64,000 bases of DNA, from contig NC_084933.1 in NCBI RefSeq assembly GCF_958298935.1, positions 1,409,001-1,473,000 on the forward strand, in the 5' to 3' direction. The notes below the pieces were generated by a model. That model was not told where the DNA came from. It made no database searches and worked only from the letters and a program-made list of their open reading frames with translations. The position numbers were made by a program, and so were the translations under genes. The stretch is from Phragmites australis. Lineage: Eukaryota > Streptophyta > Magnoliopsida > Poales > Poaceae. Positions 44,870-55,860 of the stretch are shown here, piece after piece; position 1 is the stretch's first letter; each line of letters begins with the position of its first letter.

Positions 44870-45260
44870 GTGAGTTAGGCTTTAGGCATGAAGTGACCAA
44901 ATGACTCAACTTTAAGCATGAAATGGCAACACCTTCCTACCAGCACATCATCTCTGTCGTGACTCACACTTTAGACATGAAGTGACCACACGACAGAGCT
45001 TTAAGTATGACAGGACAACACCTCTATCCTAACTCAGGCTTTAGACATAAAGTGACCACACGATAGAGCCTTAATCATATATTAAATGATAACACCTCTA
45101 TCCTAACTCAGCCGTTAGACAAGAAATGATCACACGACAGAGCTTTAAGCATGACATGACAACACCTATGTCATGAATCAGGCTTTAGACACAAAGTGAT
45201 CATACGACTTAGCTTTAACCAGGAAATGACAAAACCTTTGTACGGGCTCAGGCCTTAGAT
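44870..45260. repeat. About 70-bp tandem repeat, five units
   Basis: CTTTAGAC(A/G)-type starts occur at 44880, 44969, 45039, 45113 and 45183. Each unit carries AGTGACCACACGAC, AGCTTTAAGCATGA and ACAACACCT. Confidence 0.85.
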
Positions 45261-45307
45261 GCGATGCTCCAACCCCCACCCATGCCCATGCACCAGCCCC
45301 CAACCAC

Positions 45308-45315
45308 CATAAATA
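45308..45315 (+). promoter_or_regulatory. TATA box of a short truncated gene
   Basis: ACCATAAATAACCCTACC, about 60 bp upstream of an ATG at 45370. Confidence 0.45.
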
Positions 45316-45369
45316 ACCCTACCCTCAACCATGGATAGACCACTCCTTCCTCAGCTCTCTCACTTGCAA

Positions 45370-45560
45370 TGTCTTCCTCAGCTCCACCAAGTCTACCAAA
45401 GAAACATTAGAAGATTTTCATTCCCCACGGGGTCGAATCATCGATGTGCTTCCGTGGCGACCCGTGTAGGCTTCATGAGTCCCAGGACATCTTCTATACC
45501 TGTGGCCTACGCTTCCTCATGTGTGCTAACTACCGACAAGCCTCGATGTAAACCGTATAA
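45370..45560 (+). pseudogene. 5' end of a gene, cut by element B2 (possible GRF zinc finger)
   Basis: The ATG in TGCAATGTCTTCCTC follows a TATA box and 5' UTR-like sequence. The translation begins MSSSAPPSLPK and, after a stop and frame change, has CFRGDPCRL followed by CGLRFLMC, a Cys pattern like a GRF zinc finger. B2 begins at 45672, so the rest is lost. The family is a guess. Confidence 0.3.
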
Positions 45561-45671
45561 GTACCCACTAGTATAGCGACATAGATCACTCATGTGGCAC
45601 TTTCCATACAATTTTATACACTATCTTACTAATCTCTCCTCTTGTTTCATTTCTCTAGTCTCCTCCACTCA

Positions 45672-46565
45672 TGAGTCCATGGCTCCTTCAGATATGATCA
45701 ATATTACCAATAATCCTCAAATCATACAAGGTCCAATTACAAGAGCATGTGCACGACAATTAGACCACCAGGTGAACTCGTCCCTTGCTGTTCATGCTTC
45801 CTTGGATGGATTACTACTAAATTCTTATGATGTTTTATTGCTTAGGAATGTGGGAGAAGCAGCACAACCTTACCTGGATGTCACCCCTCGAAGGTCAAGT
45901 CTACTCGAACTCGAGGCTGAGCTCTGGTCGAAGTCGTGGTCGTGGTTAAGTCTCAAGATACAATGTAAGTAAAAAGGGCATAACTCTCTCATACGAAGTC
46001 CGTTTTAGACGTTCTTGAACTTGCTGGAAAGCTTATATCAAGCTCTTTCCAATGGATCTATGCTCGACTAAATATTCCTTATAGTTTAGTCAAATTCGAA
46101 GGAATAAGGTGCTGCATCACCATTCCGGACCCTATCTGGTTTTGTAATCGTGTCCAGGTTGTACACGCCTCTTTCCACGGCTACACAACCCTAGGTTGAC
46201 CCCCTTATGTACCCCTCTAAATATACAGTAGCCTTCATAGTTTAGGCTCGGGTTTAGCGACTATTCTATTTTAGAAAGTTTCGCTGTTAATCGGTTTGTT
46301 GAACCCCCAAACTCGAGTACTTCATTAGTAACTAGCAATATTCAGATTGCATCTACCTGTTCTTACTTGTTTTCTCGATTCTCTTGCAAGAAAATCCTTC
46401 TTGGTGAGGTCAACAGTGTCTTGGCATGGTTGATAACCACGAAGTAGTGGTGTAGTGGTTGCGAGGGTTCTCGATCTGATCTGTTCGAAGCCTTTTGATC
46501 ATCAACGTCGAAACTCCACCAATCGACTTATTGTATTACCTTTCAGAAGATCGTACAAACACGCA
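45672..46565 (+). repeat. 5' LTR of B2
   Basis: 894 bp from TGAGTCCATGG to ACACGCA. Its first 150 bp encode, in the 3' copy, the end of the pol ORF. A TATA-like CTAAATATA lies at 46217. Confidence 0.85.
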
Positions 46566-46570
46566 TCAAG

Positions 46571-46582
46571 TGGTATCAGAGC
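46571..46582 (+). other. Primer-binding site of B2 (tRNA-Met)
   Basis: TGGTATCAGAGC, an exact match to the usual initiator tRNA-Met site. Confidence 0.9.
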
Positions 46583-46879
46583 CTCAGTTGCCCGTTAGGT
46601 AATCTCAGTTATCCCCTTTGTTTAGTTTTGTTCCATTACCTAGAGTCTAGAAAAATTAACCCACAAGAATATTTAGATCATAGTTTTTCCGCTATCCAAA
46701 CCACTTTGAGCTTTTCTCAATTTTATTTCCAGTTTTCGCGTTGTTGATTTTGAGTCCATCGTCGGTGTCTTTGTTACTGGTCGAGTCATTGTGTTCTAAT
46801 TTCTAGTGTCGAGTCTTTGCTGTCTTAGTTGTCGTGTATCTCGATTTGCCCTTGTCTGCTTTAGTCGAGATTGTGTCAC

Positions 46880-47225
46880 AGGCCATGTCAACCACTAGTA
46901 AAGTTCAACCATCAACTCGGGTTCAACTACTAGTCGTATTCGACCATCTACTCGAGTTCGACCACTAGTCGAGTCGACCAACTACTCAGGTTCGACCACT
47001 AGTTGCTTTAACCATCTACTCGAGTTCAACCACTAGCTGAGTCGACCATCTACTCAGGGTTCCGACCAGTCACTCCGACCACCCACTCGGGGTCCAACTA
47101 GGTACTGCGAACACCCACTCAGGTCCGACCACCTGGTCACCGCGACCACCTAGTCGGATTTGCCCACCTTCTTGGATCCGACCACTTAGTTAGAGTTGCC
47201 ACCTTCTCGGATCTGACCACCTTCT
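46880..47225 (+). repeat. Leader minisatellite of B2 (CGACCACTAGTCGA type)
   Basis: TTCGACCATCTACTCGAG and TTCGACCACTAGTCGAG variants alternate about every 18-35 bp. Counterpart of 14155-14345 in B1. Confidence 0.75.
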
Positions 47226-47813
47226 GGCTTGCTTTTTTTATTACCTCTATACCCCTACTCTCCGGAAAAAGTTTGTGACCCATATACCTCATTCGACTTA
47301 GAAAAGTCAGTAGAAGAGTTTTGAGTTTGTGTCACATTCGGAAAAAAAAGAGCAAGCAAGAAGCAAAGAGTGCAATAAAATAGAAAAAAAAGAATTAAAA
47401 AAATAGAGAATCAGTTTGCATTACGAATTTTGTTCCATTGTGCTTGTGTCTAATATAATCTTCGGCTTGCTTGAGCTAGTTCTATGAACGTGATCGGGAC
47501 AGCAACTGTGAAGAGTATTGTGGACTTTTATTCAACTTTGCTAATCTAATTTCATTAATTCCTATTCCTTTCTACTAAATATTGCATGTCCAAGCTACAC
47601 CTTCTCTCGATCAGAACGGTATCTTCCCTTGCAACTACCTCACTCGTACCCGATAAGTTATCACGAACTGGCCATCAGTTGTGCCAACTGCGGTGATTGG
47701 TAAGAACCCTTGCAAGAGTGTGGTAAGACGCTTGAAAGTATGTGACTCTATCTCCACCACCTACTAGTCGATATGGATAATTTATCTTTCTTTGTTTTCT
47801 ATCTTCGACTAAC

Positions 47814-49254
47814 CATAGCAAGAGAAGTATCGGATGCGAAAGAGTGTGTTTTGAGGGAAGAACTCATAATGTTGTTGGATGATCATTGACAAACTATTAA
47901 TGACGATATCGACAAGAAGCTTGCGGGAACCAATACAGCATTGCAATGACTTAATGAAAACATTGCAATGCAAAATACACGCTTTGATCGACTGGTTAAT
48001 TTGCCATAGAACAATGGTCGAGTGGATCCTCACGGTGCATCCTATGAACAAGATGAGTCCATCATGGATGATTAAATTTTGAGACAAGAACGTGACGCAT
48101 TTGATGAACGACAAAGGAACCGATTGAACTTCAACTGTCAAGGTATGAGAAGTAATAATTTTCAGCAACATAACCCACGTATCAATGATGATCTATTTGC
48201 TTAGGTTAAGTTTACTATACCATATTTTGAGGGTGCTTATGATGCTGAAAGGTATTTACATTGGGAAATGACGGTAGAACAGAAGTTTAATGCTCATTTA
48301 CTTCCTGAAGTACATAGAGTTAGGCAAGCCACTAGTGAATTTAAAAATTTTGTAATCATCTAGTGGAATAGGGTATGCACTGACGGATTAGCTCCAACTA
48401 CTCGGAATGCTTTAAAGGTTGCTATGCATCACAGATTTATTCCACCCTCTTTTAAATGTGATTTGCCTAAGAAATTGCAACGCTTAAACCAAGGTGGTAG
48501 ATCCGCTAGAAGAATATTATCAGGAGCTTCAAATTAGTATGTTGTGTTGTGATATTATTGAGAATGAAGAGACTGCAATAGCACGCTTTTATGGATGGTT
48601 AAGGCGTGAAATTTAGGACATAATTGATTACAAAGAATATGATAGTGTTCCTAGATTGTTCCAACTTGCGTGTTTGGCAGAAAAAGAATTGCAGGGATGA
48701 CAATTGAGGCAAATGAGCAATTTTGGAAGCATGACTACTTCCAAATCAACACCAGGAAAGTCAAAATAGTCCCACATTCAGCTACATAGTCTGCTACCCC
48801 CTTCTCGAGTAGGGCGCATTCAGCAGTACCTTCGACACCATCACACGCTCCCGAGGTAAGAAATCCGTTAGTGTGCAGGGTCCAACCAAGAGCTCTTCTT
48901 TAATTGCTTCTACAGGTCGATCGACCAGGATTATATGCCACCGATGCAAGGGAATGTTCCACGTCATGAAGGACTGCCCAAGTCAGCGAGCGTACATTAT
49001 AACAGAAGATGGTGAATATGTAAGTGCTAGTGATGTTAAGGATGAATATGCACTTGCAGCTAACCATGCAGGTGATGAGGACGAACGTGAGACGGATATC
49101 GACAATGAGGAAGAATTGACTACAGCTGTTACGGAGAATTATAGGACACACATTGTGCAGCGAGTGTTAAGTATTCAAATGGAGCAAGCGGAACAGCTAC
49201 AATTTATTTCAGATATTCCTCATAGTCAAGAATTATCGTGTTCGAGTCATTATT
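47814..49254 (+). pseudogene. gag of B2 with CCHC zinc knuckle
   Basis: The start position equivalent to the ATG of B1 reads ATA here, so the start codon is lost. Capsid-type sequence follows, including the RYLHWEMTVEQKFNAHL stretch (about 48250), then a knuckle CHRCKGMFHVMKDC at about 48940 (C-x2-C-x4-H-x4-C, all four ligands present). Then comes an acidic linker (EDERETDIDNEEEL). Several stops break the first half; the knuckle lies in a 127-codon open stretch. Role: packaging of RNA in the particle. Confidence 0.75.
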
Positions 49255-50035
49255 GATGGAGGAAGCTGCAACAACTTGGTAAGTTCATATATGATCAAGA
49301 AGCTTGCCTTGCCGACAAGAAACCATTCTCACCCTTATCATATTCAATGGTTCAACAATAGTGGTAAGGTGAAGGTAATGCAAACAGTTAGGGAAGCATT
49401 TTTCTATTGGTTTATACCATGATTGTGTTGATTTTAATGTAGTGCTCATGCAAGCATGTTCACTTTTGTTAGGACGACCGTGGGAGTTTGATACTGATGC
49501 AACACATCATGGTAGAAGTAATAAGTACACCCTTATGCATAAAGAAAAGAAAATAACTTTTCAGCCTTTAATCCCTACTGAAATTGTAAAATGTGAACAA
49601 GAGATAGCTGAAAATAAGAGAACAGAGTTTGAGAATGAATCTAAAAATCAGCAAGTAGTGGAAAAAGTTTTTCCACCCAAAAAGGAGAAAGCAACAATAA
49701 CTTTTAAATTCGATGGAATTAGGCTGAAAGGGTGTGTTATGCTTGCTACTAAATCTGATCTTGCTGAAATTTGTGATAATGAGTTGTCATGCTATGCTTT
49801 GATATGCAAATATACTTTAGTTTCACTCAAGAATATATCTAGCTCTTTGCCTCCTGCTATTTCTAACCTTTTGCAGGAGTTTTTGGATGTATTTCCAGCT
49901 GAAGTTCCCCCGGGAGTACCACCAATTCGAGGGATAGAACATCAAATTGATTTGATTTCAGGAGCAACTTTGTCAAACTGTACTACATATAGGACCAATC
50001 CGGAAGAGACTAAGGAAATTTAATGACAAGTCCAA
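49200..50035 (+). pseudogene. Protease and protease-RT linker of B2
   Basis: VIIDGGSCNNLVSS (about 49240) is the aspartic protease active-site loop with its Asp present. A frame change and a stop follow, then CSLLLGRPWEFDTDATHHGR and the linker EFLDVFPAEVPPGVPPIRG leading into RT. A 193-codon open stretch spans 49442-50023 but cannot be a separate gene. Confidence 0.75.
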
Positions 50036-50600
50036 GATCTTTTGGATTGCGGATACGTATGAGAAAGTTTTAGTCCTTGTGTTGTTCCTGTTCTTTTGGT
50101 TCCTAAGAAAGACGGTAGTTGGCGTATTTATGTCGATTGTAGATCCATCAATAATATTACTATAAGATATCATCATCCTATCCTTAGGTTAGATGATATG
50201 CTTGATAAGTTGAGTGGTTCTATAATTTTCACTAAAATTGACTTGTGAAGTGGATACCACCAAATTAGGATGAAACTTGGAGATGAATGGAAAATTGCAT
50301 TTAAAACTAAGTTTTGCTTGTATGAATGGTTATTAATACCTTTTGGGTTAACTAATACACCTACTACTTTCATACGATTGATGAACGAAGTTGTACGTGA
50401 TGATATATTGATTTATAGCTAGTCACATGAGTCACACTTTGATCATCTACGTACTGTTTTTAATGTTTTAAGAGATGCACGTTTATTCGGTAACCTCAAA
50501 AAGTGCATCTTTTGCATGGATCGAGTCTCTTTTCTTATCTATGTCGTTACTTCACAGGGAATAGAAGTGGATGAAGCAACAATTGAAGCCATAAAAAGCT
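50036..50600 (+). pseudogene. Reverse transcriptase of B2
   Basis: Recognisable pieces are [23 protein letters not shown] then a stop and [30 protein letters not shown] and DDILIYS. The bases between the MNEV stretch and DDILIYS are shorter than normal, so the palm strand before the catalytic DD is partly deleted. Stops at about 50023, 50246 and 50420. Confidence 0.8.
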
Positions 50601-51280
50601 GACCAACCCCTAATACTGTTACTCAAGTGAGAATCTATCATGGTGTTACGGGATTTCAGCACCATTGCTGCCCCATTGAATGAATTGACGAAGAAATGAG
50701 TGGTTTTCAAATGGGGACCTACACAGGAAAAACCAATCAAGTGGTTGAAAGAAAAACTTACCCATGCTCCTTTACTCCAACTCCCTGATTTTGGTAAGAC
50801 CTTTGAGCTAGAGTGTGATGCTAGTGGGATTGGAATTGGAGGTGTCTTAAATCAAGAAGGTAAACCTGTTGCTTATTTCAGTGAGAATTTAAGTGGGTCA
50901 AGTCTGAATTATTCTATCCATGATAAAGAATTGTATGCTTTAGTTCGTGTGCTTGAAATTTGGCAGTATTATTTATAGCCTAAAGAATTTGTTATATATT
51001 CTGATCATGAATCGTTGAAACATATTAGAAATCAAGATAAATTGAATAAACGATATGCTAAATGGGTTGAATTTATTGAGTCCATATATCATAAAACATA
51101 AGAAACGAAAGGACAATGTGATTGATGATGCGCTTTCTAGGCATTATACTATGTTATCTCAACTTGATTATAAGATTTTTGTTTTAGAGACCATTAAGGA
51201 CTTATATGCTACTGATTTGGATTTTAAAGAAGTGTTTGAACATTGTAAAGAAGGGAAAATATGGAATAATATGTGTTGAA
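50601..51280 (+). pseudogene. RNase H of B2
   Basis: [19 protein letters not shown] holds the first catalytic Asp. [27 protein letters not shown] holds the Glu, and [11 protein letters not shown] holds the next Asp after a stop near 50978. A frame change follows before DALSRHYTMLSQ. All three key acids are visible, but stops separate them. Confidence 0.8.
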
Positions 51281-52584
51281 TGAAGGATTGCTCTATCCTA
51301 CTAACAAGCTATACATTCCAGCTAGCTCTGTTCGTCTTTTGTTGTTACAGGAGGCGCATGGAGAAGGATTGATAGCACATTTTGGAGCAAAGAAGACTGA
51401 AGATATGCTGGCCGTCTACTTGTTTTGGCCAAAGATGAGATGAGATATCGAACGCTACGTGTCCCGATGCACTACTTGCAATAAAGCTAAGTCTCGTTTG
51501 AATCCACATGGTCTTTACATGCCTCTTCTTGTTCCTAATGCAACATGAGAGGATATTTCTATAGATTTTGTTTTAGGACTACCAAGGACAATGAGGGGGA
51601 GGGATAGCATATTTGTAGTTGTGGATAGATTTTCTAAAATGGCACATTTTATACCTTGTTAGAAGAGCGATAATGTTACACACATAGCTAATTTGTTTTT
51701 CAGGAAAATCGTTCGACTACATGGAGTATCTAATACTATCATCTTAAATCGTGATACAAAGTTTTTGAGTCAATTTTGGAGATCACTTTGGAATAAATTG
51801 GGGACGAAGCTGCTATTTTCTACTACGTGTTATCCCAAAACTGATGGTCAAACAGTGGTCATTAACCGCACATTATCGATCATGTTACGGAAAGTTCTAA
51901 AGAAAAATTTGAGGATGTGGGAAGAGTGTTTTCCACATATTGAATATTCTTACAACAGGTTGGTACACTCCACTACTAAGGTAAGTTTGTTTCAGGTAGT
52001 GTATGGATTTAATCCCCGTGCTCTTATTGATTTACTACATTTGCCTACTTTTGAAAAACTTAATTTAGATGCTAAGAAACGTGCTGAATTTATTCTTAAG
52101 TTGCATGAAACAAATAAAAAATATAGAGAGCATGACTAAAAAATATATGATTGCTAGAAGTAAAGGTGGGAAGGAAATAAAATTTGAACCGAGTGATTTA
52201 GTTTGGTTGTATTTGAGGAAGGATAAGTTTCCAGAACTAAGAAAATCAAAGTTGATGTCTAAAGTTGATGGAACATTTAAGATAATTGAGAAAATCAATG
52301 ACAATGCATACAAATTGCACCTACTTGCAGATTTTGGGGTTAGTCCAACGTTTAATATTTCAGATTTGAAGCCATATTTGGGAGAAGAAGATGAGCTTGA
52401 GTCGATGATGACTCCAATTCAAGAGAGCGAGAATGATGAGCCTATGGCTCCTTTGGATACGATCACTACCGTCAATAATCCTCAAATCATACAAGGTCCA
52501 ATTACAAGAGCACTTGCACGACAATTAAACGATCAGGTGAACTCATCCCTTGCTGTTCATGCTTCCTTGATAGATTACTACTAA
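51281..52584 (+). pseudogene. Integrase of B2, C-terminus running into the 3' LTR
   Basis: HHCC domain with HFGAKKTEDML and CTTCNKAKSRL; then [13 protein letters not shown] (first catalytic Asp). ILNRDTKFLSQFW has Asn where the second catalytic Asp normally stands. TDGQTVVINRTLS has Val in place of the catalytic Glu. The C-terminal domain (EPSDLVWLYLRKDKFPE, FKIIEKINDNAYKL) is intact in another frame. It extends past 52437 into the LTR, ending with GPITRALARQLNDQV and a stop at 52584. No chromodomain is seen. Two missing catalytic acids and several stops make it inactive. Confidence 0.85.
52425..52436 (+). other. Polypurine-like tract of B2
   Basis: AGAGCGAGAATGA just before the TGAGCCTATGG LTR start; weak because it is also coding. 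Confidence 0.4.
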
Positions 52585-53207
52585 ATTCTTATGATTTTTT
52601 ATTGCTTAGAAACGTGGGAGAAACAACACAACCTTACCTAGACGTCACCCCTCAAAGGCCAAGTCTACTCGGACTCAAGGCTGAGCTCTGGTCGAAGTCG
52701 TGGTCGTGGTTGAGTCTCAAGACAGTACGTCAGTAAAACATGCATAACTCTCTCATATGAAGTCCGTTTTATGCGTTCTTCGACTTGCTGGATAGCTTAT
52801 GCCGAGCCCTTTCCAATGGATCTATGCTCGATGAAATATTCCTTATAGTTTAGTTAGAGTCGAAGGAATAAGGTGTTGCTCACGGTTCTGGACCTTGTTG
52901 AGTTTTATAATCGTGTCTAGGTCAGAGTCCAGGTTGTGCACGCCTCTTTCCACGGCTGCACAACCCTAAGTTGATCCTCTCGTGTCCCCCTATAAATATA
53001 CGGTAGCCATCATTATTTAGGCTCGGGTTTAGGTTAGATTATTCTGTTCTAGATAGTTTTGCTGTTTATCAGTTTGTTGAACCCCAAACTCGAGCACTTC
53101 ATTGGTAATTAGCAATATTTATATTACATTTACCTGTTCTTTCTTGTGTTCTTGATTTGCTTATAGGAAAAGCCTTCTTTGCGAGGTCAACCGCGTCTTA
53201 GCACATA
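52437..53207 (+). repeat. 3' LTR of B2, truncated
   Basis: Matches the 5' LTR from its first base to GTCTTAGCAC; about 0.17 kb of the end is missing. TATAAATA at 52991-52998 is the LTR TATA box. Confidence 0.8.
52991..52998 (+). promoter_or_regulatory. TATA box of B2 3' LTR
   Basis: CCCCCTATAAATATACGG, aligned with CTAAATATA in the 5' LTR and the TA run in B1. Confidence 0.6.
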
Positions 53208-54470
53208 TATGAGATTAGTCATTGATCGTTTAGAGTTTATTTGGTTATTCGACCCTAGAAGGACATTGTTGTAAGACGATTTATTTGATTAAGGATTAGA
53301 TATTATAATGATCATTATCCATAAAGTCACTATGTGTTGGGATTGATTCTGGACTTAGCACATAGATGAGATTGGTTTGTTCCTTAAACCGGTTATAGGG
53401 ACCGGGTGGGTGAATTTAAACATTTAGAAACTAAATGGCTTCAAAAACTTTACAAGATAAACCTATATAAATTTCTATCTAAATATGTTTTAGGTTTATT
53501 TAATGTGTCTACTCTACAGCTCAAAAGAGAATGCAACCTATCTAGATAGATAAATTGCAAGTATGTAAATACGGAAACGTAAATAAGGTAGAGAGAGCAA
53601 ACTCGGCACTAGAGATTTTTGTTCCGTAGTATCGATGGCATAAACGTCATCCCTAGTCCACGTTAGAGCTCCACCAAGGATATGCTCCTGGTCACTAAGA
53701 CTCTTCCGGTCACGTCTCTTGAGCCATCAAGTCAACAAGACAAGGTCTCAAGTCGATGAGAGCCCTAGCTCTAATAACAATTATAGGGATCGGTGACGTC
53801 CTAAGAAAGGGATGAATTAGGACATTTAGAAACTAAATTGCTCCAAAAACTTCACTAACTAAACCTATATTAATTTCTATTCAAATGTGTTCTACATTTA
53901 TTTAGTGTGTCTACTCTACCACTCAAAAGAGATTGCAACATATCTAAAAAGGTAAATTGCAAGTATGTAAATGCGGAAATGTAAATAGAGTAGAGAGAGT
54001 AAACTTGGCACAGGAGATTTTTATCTCGTGGTATGATGATATAAATGACACCCTTAGTTCATGTTGGAACTTCACTAAGGATATACTCCTGATCGTCAAA
54101 ACTCTTCTGGTCACAGCTCTTGAAGCACCAAGTCACCAAGACAAGATCTCAAACAGGATGAGCCACCAAACCACCAAGGCAAGATCTCACCACTAGCCTC
54201 TCTACAGATCACTTACTATCGTCTCTACTTCGGAACTTGAGCCACAAAGATATGAGTTTCTGTGTCCCCGTATATGCTTCTTACCGTCGCTCCACATCAA
54301 GTCAGAAGGATCAACAAGTTTAAGCAAATCCGACTTAAGGTGCCAGTGAGTCACCAAGACTCTAAAATATTGACATACCACTTGATACAATATAAAATTA
54401 TTCCTTAATCCCCTCTCAGAACAGCAACATCTAGCACTAATTCTCCCTAGACCTATAAGCACTAATCACC
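53208..54470 (-). mobile_element. SIRE-like copia LTR pieces, partly duplicated
   Basis: The stretch from TATAGGGACCGG (about 53394) is repeated from TATAGGGATCGG (about 53787) at a spacing of about 393 bp, with diverged but alignable sequence (CATTTAGAAACTAAAT, TGTCTACTCTAC, AGGTAAATTGCAAGTATGTAAAT). The opening, with GTCCTAAGAAAGGGATGAATTAG, resembles the reverse complement of a copia LTR end, such as that at 12118. Left of it, CTTAGCACATATATGAGATT (53200) and CTTAGCACATAGATGAGATT (53356) form another direct repeat. No complete element. Confidence 0.55.
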
Positions 54471-54606
54471 TCCTCCCACATCGCTCGCGTCCTCCTCCTT
54501 CCTCACCAGTCACCACCCACCCATTGCACCGGTCGTCGTCTGCCCCTTCGGTGGTCTACCTGCCGCCGGGGTGGTGTGATGCTACGAAGACGGCGGTGGC
54601 ATCCTT

Positions 54607-55860
54607 TTGATGCGCCCACCTCCTCCCGCCGCCTCTGCCGCACTATCCAAGCAGCACCTCCTCCGCTTCCACCGCTGCCTCCCACCCGTTTGGCGAAATG
54701 CCGCCCCTGCCCAGGACTCGCTGCCGCCGTCACGCAACTCCTCATTCTCCCCTGCTTCCCTCTCGGCCCTTCTCTTCTCCTGTACCGCGCATCGCGCCCA
54801 CCGTCCCGGGGAGCAGCTGCACGCACATGTCGTCACGCTCGGCCTGGGCGCGCACCCCTCGGTGCTCCCCAGGCTCACCGCCCTCTACATCGCCCTCAGT
54901 GACTTCCCTGCCGCGCGAGCGACCATCGAGCAGGCGGCGAGAAATGCGCAGGTTTTCCCCTGGAACCTGCTCATTTGGGGCTACACTGGACGGGGGTTGT
55001 GGGAAGACGTGGTCCTTGCGTACGAGAAGATGCTGGCACTGGGCGTCGACACCGACAGGTTCACGTACCCGTCGATTCTTTGTGCCTGCAGCGAGCTTCG
55101 GGAGGTCACCGTTGGCCGAAGGATTGAACGGCGTATCCGGAGGTGTAGATATGGATTGGACATGTATGTTTGGAATGCTTTGGTGGGGATGCATGCCAAG
55201 TGCGGGGAGCTGTAGGATGCATGCAGGGTGTTTAATGGAATGCCTCTGAGGGATGTTGTCAGCTGGCACACAATGGTTTCCGGGTACACGTCAACAAGCT
55301 TGTGGGGTGAGGCATTTGAGCTGCTACAGCGGGTTCCTGGGGCAAACGTTGTAACCTGGAACGCAGTCGCAGCGCGAAGTTTGAAGGCAGGGAACTACGA
55401 CGAGGTGACAAGGTTGGTGTCACTGATGAGGAGTTCCCATGGTCCAGGGCTTGATTTTGTGACTCTTGTGATTGGCCTCAAGGCATGTGGTAAGAACGGT
55501 TTTCTGAGGATTGGCAGGTAGTACGCACGGTGTGGCTGTTCGTCTATGCTTTGATGGGCTTGAGCGGGTGGCGAATTCGTTGATCACAATGTACTCGAGA
55601 TGCAGAATGATCAGCTATGCCTACCATTTGTTTCGAACATGTTCAATTCGGAGCATAGCAACTTGGAATTCATTGCTAGTACGATTTGCATTCATGGACC
55701 AGGTCGAGGAAGCTATTTCTCTTTTCAAAAAGAGATGACTGATTCCGGTGTCTGCCCCAAATGATGTTACTACATTAACTATGCTTTCACTTAGTGCACG
55801 TTTCGGACACTTCTGTCACGGAAGGGAGATGCACTGCTACCATTAAACATGGACTCGGTG
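54607..55860 (+). pseudogene. PLS-type pentatricopeptide repeat (PPR) protein
   Basis: Begins MMRPPPPAASAALSK, a leader rich in Ala, Pro, Arg and Ser that could be an organelle targeting peptide. From about residue 45 PPR units follow: LLFSCTAHRAHRPGEQLHAH, FPWNLLIWGYTGRGLWEDVV, DTDRFTYPSILCACSELREV, MYVWNALVGMHAKCGEL and RDVVSWHTMVSGYTSTSLWG. These are typical of plant organellar RNA-editing-class PPRs. TAG at 55213, a frameshift near 55515 and TGA at 55736 destroy it, and the C-terminal E/DYW part is not recognisable. Single-exon, GC-rich and unlike the surrounding transposons, so it is a host-gene relic. The other long overlapping frames here are shadows. Confidence 0.85.

Larger units (their letters stand above)
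45672..53207 (+). mobile_element. Full-length but dead Ty3/gypsy element B2
   Basis: 5' LTR, tRNA-Met primer-binding site, leader repeat, gag with CCHC knuckle, protease, RT, RNase H and integrase are followed by a 3' LTR truncated near 53207. The order with integrase after RNase H identifies Ty3/gypsy. The two LTRs differ at many positions by eye, so the insertion is old. Stops and frameshifts occur in every domain. Confidence 0.9.

Noticed and set aside
49442..50023. Separate 193-codon gene
   Set aside because: Protease-RT linker of B2, continuous with pol motifs on both sides.
45672..53207. Pararetrovirus or other viral insertion
   Set aside because: LTRs, PBS and the RT-RNase H-integrase order show an ordinary Ty3/gypsy retrotransposon; no movement protein or envelope-like ORF is seen.
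54582..55269. Long GC-rich ORFs in other frames and on the minus strand
   Set aside because: Shadows of the PPR coding frame, which alone shows repeat motifs.
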